Positions 59,690 through 64,000 of a stretch of 64,000 nucleotides of DNA are shown here, piece by piece (the stretch's first letter is position 1; every line of letters begins with the position of its first letter). Under the pieces are notes generated by a model. The model ran no database searches. It was not told the DNA's origin and worked only from the letters and a program-made list of their open reading frames with translations. This stretch comes from Gymnogyps californianus. Its lineage: Eukaryota; Chordata; Aves; Accipitriformes; Cathartidae. The stretch covers positions 10,081,501 to 10,145,500 of the forward strand of contig NC_059476.1 in the NCBI RefSeq assembly GCF_018139145.2. The letters run 5' to 3'. The position numbers and the translations under genes were made by a program.

Positions 59690-59870
59690 CATTTCCGGCA
59701 CGGCGGGCCCGATTCTGTCACTGGTGTTTGCAAGACGGAGCGATGACTCAGGGGAGCGGCGCGGCCGGCAGCTTGCACCAGCACGCCCGGCACAGCCGCG
59801 GCAGCGCGGGCGCACCCTGCACCCTGCAGCACCCATGCATCCGCCCCACAGCGCAGCCACCCTCGGGGTG
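59690..59870. promoter_or_regulatory. Short CpG-dense patch
   Basis: Within about 180 bp there are many CpG (for example GGCGCGGCCGGCAGC and GCCGCGGCAGCGCGGGCGC), well above the surroundings. Long open frames cross it on both strands (59413-60021 minus, 59601-60161 plus), as expected when stop codons are scarce in GC-rich DNA. It could be an orphan CpG island or the promoter of a non-coding RNA. Confidence 0.3.
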
Positions 59871-60779
59871 CCACAGGGCACCTCCTGTTTGGCACCACAC
59901 AAGAGGACAATGGCTCCAGGCTGGGGGGAGGCTCCAGGTCCTGCGAAACTCGGCGTAAGCTGGAGCCCCTCGGAGGGGAGGGGGAAGATGCTAGGGGGGA
60001 GGCATGTGTCCTGGGAGCCATGGACGGCCAGGGAGCTGCGCGGCTTTACATCTGCTGAGAAGCCGCTCAGGTTTGCTTTAGTCTGCTGCTGTTATCCAAA
60101 ACGAATAAGAAAAACTTTTAGGGATGTTTGGGGCATGTTTCAGCTGCCAGTCCCTTGGTAGCACGGTCCTGTATGGAAAGTGTCTTACCTCTCACACTTC
60201 TTAACCTGTGTTTCTATAGTGCATCTGCCTGTCCAAACCAATGAGACTTTACCTGTAAAAGGCAACACCTATAGTATGGCCAAAGATGCCCCAGTTTTTG
60301 CTGTTCGCAATGACATCCTGGGTTTGCTCGCCAGCATCACCTTTTTTATCCTTTTCCCATCTCGGTCACTTTTTCAAGCACAGTTTGACAGCCTGAAGTT
60401 ACTGAATTGCACAAATAAATCACCTGCTGTTACCACGGCTGCTCCTCGCACATGGGCAGGCATACAAACATCTCAAATAAAAAGTGTATCGATTTCTTCT
60501 GCGAGACGATTATCACAAATATTGTTAACCTTACATTATATGCGATTGTTTATATAAAGAGAAAGACTCCTTACTTCCTCCTGGGGCGGTCAGGAATTTG
60601 GCAGGCTCTGAAAGCGAGTCAGTGGTGCATAGGGTAATGCTCCTCGGGGGGAGTGTGCTTAGTGCTATTGCAGGAGATCACAGTGCTTTCGACACGATCA
60701 AACAGAAAGTTCCAGCTGAACAATGAGTTTTTAGGATGAAAAGTGAAATGTTAAGAAGGTGTGTACGTCTCCGTGAATT

Positions 60780-61320
60780 TGCTTCATTTTGCTTGTTGAT
60801 ATGGTGGTAACAGAACTATTTTTAGGTATAATCCTTCAAACAGAACACGACTTCTCCTTTCTGATTAGTACAAAGCTGGCTGCTAGTCAAAGGATAATTA
60901 TTTCCCAACACATCACCTAACACACACTAGCAAACAAAACACTCATTATTTGAGCTATCCAATGTTAACTATTGTTTAGCAGTTAACATTTTCTTGACAG
61001 CTTTGAATAGGACTAATTGCTCCAGCTTCATTAGCAGAGGTCATTTACTGCTGGTAACAATACTTCTCTGGAGATAGTCTCTCGTATAAGATTAGATTAT
61101 CAGGTCAAATTCTGCTCCCAGTGGCAATGATGCCTGACCGCATTTGGCCTCAAGAAAGTCTGCTCTTTCAGTTCATAGCTGCACAATTTCCAGCGCTGCA
61201 GCTGATATATTACATAAAGGAAGTAAGTGCACTCTACCGGACGGGAAATTACAATAAATTAGGAAAGCGTGCAGCACAAGGAAGGTTTGCAAAATAGCCA
61301 CTTAAAAGTTATTAATAAAA
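60780..61320. promoter_or_regulatory. AT-rich block, candidate enhancer or conserved non-coding element
   Basis: The segment surrounds the GTTAAC inverted repeat. It includes ATTA-core sites (CTGATTAGT, GGATAATTATT, GACTAATTGC, AGATTAGATTATC) and TCAAAG/CTTTGA (about 60885 and 61003). It has no credible reading frame. Motif density suggests, but does not show, a regulatory role. Confidence 0.3.
60961..60990. repeat. Perfect inverted repeat of GTTAAC-containing arms around a SOX-like core
   Basis: AATGTTAACT (60961-60970) and AGTTAACATT (60981-60990) are exact reverse complements 10 nt apart. Each arm contains the palindrome GTTAAC, an HNF1-type half-site, and the spacer begins ATTGTT, a SOX-type motif. 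It sits in an AT-rich block with CTTTGA/TCAAAG motifs on both sides. Confidence 0.65.
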
Positions 61321-64000
61321 CCTCGACTTCAGATAGGGTTTAGGGAAAAAAAAAAAAAGCTGATAAAGAAGTTGTCCTTATACTTGAAAACACGTGCATA
61401 CCCAAAAGGGAAAGCAGCGTTTGCAGAAGAACCGGTGCATGCTGTATCACAAACACCTGGCTGATGCTGTTAAATGGTGTGTATGCCATGGGCACAGTTC
61501 AGATCACAATTTTAAGCCACATTTTTTGCACACAGTTTCATTCGTTCATCAGTTACTGCTTGGAGCTACAGTCAGTTGATGCCGAGGGTCGCGGTCTCAA
61601 AGCGCAGTGAATCTGCAGGAGTGCTTTTGTGCAGATCTCACTGGTGGGGACGTCCTTCTGCAGGCACTCCGATAGCCCGCTGTGTGTCTGAAACATCCTT
61701 AACTTTCCTGAACACACGGAAAACTGAAGCCAGGCTTTCCACCCGCTATATTCCCATTTAAGCACGTGGAGAGATGCAGCCTTCTTTTCAGAAGTGCTGG
61801 GCAAACACTGCTTAGAGTGCAGCCGGCGCCTTTGAGAATCGGGCGCCTTGCATGTGGAAGTCTCAGGCACCCTCGCCAAATAATTCTGCTCCTGGCAGAC
61901 GCAGGATGTTTTCTCCGAGTGGATTTCTGTTTTACCTGTGTCTCCCTTTCCTGCAGGCCTGCGGCTCTTTGCTGTTACTTTACTGCCCACGTACGTGTGC
62001 AGCCGCATGCCTACCACCTATACTTTCTGACTTGCAGCTCCAATTGCTAATCCATGTCTGGTTTTCGTCAGAAAAAAATATTCATCGTGAGTGTTTGACT
62101 CATTGCCTCCGGAGTATTTCAGCTGCCCCGTAACACTTTTCAGAGTATCCTTCTTCTCCGCGGAGAACAGCCTGTTCTGAGCGTGATCCACGGCAGACTG
62201 CTCGCCAGCAGCCTCCCCTTCCTCGCACACGTGTGTGCCATATGTCCTGCTCTGTCCGCACCGTTACTGTGCCACCGTCTTTTTTTACACCGTGCAAGAC
62301 GGACCGGCATCCGCCATCCATGCTGCCAGGTGGATTATCTTAGCTGTCTACGAAGGGACTCAACGTTCCAGCCTCCAGACTCTTCCAGCAGGTCCTCAAC
62401 TGGCCAAAACTCAACGGCAGACAAATCCTGACCACTTTGCTCACACAGCTGGCCCTACTGAGGCCAGTGGGCAAAACTCATCCTACCTTTCACCTTCTCA
62501 ATGCCATTACACTCATCCAGGCGAAGCATGACCCAGCACAGCTATTTGGCAGGAGAAGCTGAGCAAGTCCTGGCCATAAATTTCCCACCTAAGTCGGACC
62601 CTGTTGAGCCAAAACTTTCATCACTTTTTAAAGTCTAAAGACACGAGCGTTCAGATGGTTAAAATTAAGTATGTGGACTGATTTATGAGACAACAAGCCA
62701 AGTCCATTAGACTGTCCCACCCCACGCAGTAGGCACCGTGCTTCCCCAGGATCCAGCACCCTGCTGAGCACAAGGGCTCGACAGCCACTTCAGCTCCCAG
62801 CCGGGTGCTGGGGCCAGATCCTGCCCTGCCCTACCTAGCAAGCGGGGACCCGGTCCTGGCCTGGCTCGCTGTGACCTCCAACACGCGGGAGGAAGGCAGT
62901 GCTGCCTCCCCATCCCGTCCCGACCCCGACATGCGCAGCCAACATCTCGCTGCAGTCGCTGGCATCAGACACCACCACCCCGTGCACCGTTTTGGTCCTG
63001 TTGTCTTTGCTGGAATCACAGACAAAACCAGATTAAAAAAAGAAAAAATCATTTGGTGGCAGAGCCTACTTCACTTAGCACCTGATCTGATGTCACCCCG
63101 GCATTTTAAGGAGCCCATTTCACTATTATCAAGGGAGACACCATTAAATGCAGCTCACATCAAACCCCAGTAACATCAATGGAAAAGTATTATTTACTTC
63201 CCTGGTCCCTTTATTTTGTCCTTGCATAAAAAGCATAACTTTTTTTTTTTTTCCCTGAAAATACATCATTAGAAATTGCAAAGGACAAATTCCTTAATTT
63301 TTAAAACAAAAAAATGAACAAATGGTTTCCAAAACAAACCGTTGGCCACCACCCTAAAGAACTCACTTTGGGAAGTGCTCTTCCCGGGAGCTGATTTCTA
63401 ATTTAACTATACTTCTGAGTTTAATAAAGCTAACAATGGCTTCACTTTTATTCTGCACTACCTTTCTGTTGCTCTATCTGCCATGTATTCATTGCAGTAA
63501 TGAAAAACTTGATGAAACCACAAGGATACAGCGTACCTTCATAAAGCAATAAAGGAAGACAATCTTTTGGACCAGGGACGCAAATCTGCAGCCCTTCTGT
63601 TCACAGTACCTCCTTACTTGGATCAGTCCACAATATAACATTCAGTTATCATAATCTGGCCCCCAAGGAGTATGTGACTGTCGGCAGCACACTGAAGCCA
63701 CACTGCACATGACCGTTAGCTTTATGATCTACAAACTGGGTAGTTTTATTTCACCCAGTGACACAGAAGAGGTTTCAGCGGTGTTTAAGTCTGTCCCAGA
63801 GTCCGATCCTGCTCCAGTTATGCCCCAGCCATTCCCTCAGAGGTTAACTCCTTTTTTACAGTAAGAGGGAACCAAAGTCTGGACTCCTGTGACCAGCTCC
63901 CCGGCTGCCATGTCCCCTTACAGGGCACAAGCCTCCTCCGGCTGCTTTTCGGGCAGGGGTCTCCCCCGACCTCCATGCTCAGCACTGGGACCCAGTCCAG

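Larger units (their letters stand above)
53061..64000. other. Intergenic, distal part, no gene found
   Basis: This alternates between GC-rich patches (54190-54310, 59690-59870, 62800-62950) and AT-rich blocks (about 56.5 kb and 61 kb). In human the next gene beyond the 3' end of CCDC186 is ADRB1, in convergent orientation. ADRB1 is a receptor of more than 400 residues encoded mostly in one exon, and no such frame exists here, so it is probably outside the window. Confidence 0.5.

Noticed and set aside
59413..60161. Long overlapping frames of 202 codons (minus) and 186 codons (plus) as genes
   Set aside because: They overlap antisense in CpG-rich DNA where stops are rare. Neither resembles a known family or has splice or promoter context.

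Overview
The window is vertebrate nuclear DNA, almost certainly from a bird. It holds one recognisable protein-coding gene split over many GT-AG introns, a relic of a CR1 LINE, and five solo LTRs of a family I recall (from memory, unverified) as common in neoavian genomes. There is nothing prokaryotic: no operon, CRISPR array, rRNA or convincing tRNA.

Positions 1-35,520 carry CCDC186 (C10orf118 in human) on the + strand. I could assemble 15 coding exons from 10447 to 31600. They join in frame to 914 residues plus a stop, against about 898 for the human protein as I remember it. Every junction is GT-AG and every split codon resolves to the expected residue. The first 10.4 kb is best read as intron 1, because no CpG-rich promoter is visible; the non-coding first exon probably lies upstream of the window. 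A long 3' UTR follows the stop, with proximal AATAAA signals at 31978 and 32369 and a strong distal one at 35495 followed by a GT-rich element. CCDC186 is a coiled-coil, golgin-like protein of the trans-Golgi network and a Rab2 effector needed for dense-core vesicle maturation.

All five solo LTRs (about 560-590 bp) lie inside CCDC186 introns. Two are in sense, both in intron 1; three are antisense, in introns 1, 5 and 13. Three have perfect 5-bp target-site duplications, which points to an ERVL-like family. One sense LTR with an intact TATATAA box ends only 326 bp upstream of the first coding exon, and one antisense LTR ends 147 bp upstream of exon 6. Intron 10 holds an old truncated CR1 tail.

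Positions 35,520-64,000 have no gene I can support. The region is richer in GC and full of short overlapping chance reading frames. By human synteny (ADRB1, CCDC186, TDRD1) this would be the CCDC186-ADRB1 interval, but no ADRB1 coding sequence is visible, so it would lie beyond the right edge. The interval contains a probable ancient hAT-type MITE (37723-38023), several AT-rich blocks with regulatory character, and three striking inverted-repeat structures (51303-51411, 57265-57308, 60961-60990). No previously undescribed multi-gene system is present. The most interesting leads are the LTR placements around CCDC186 exons and the palindromic elements in the intergenic region.
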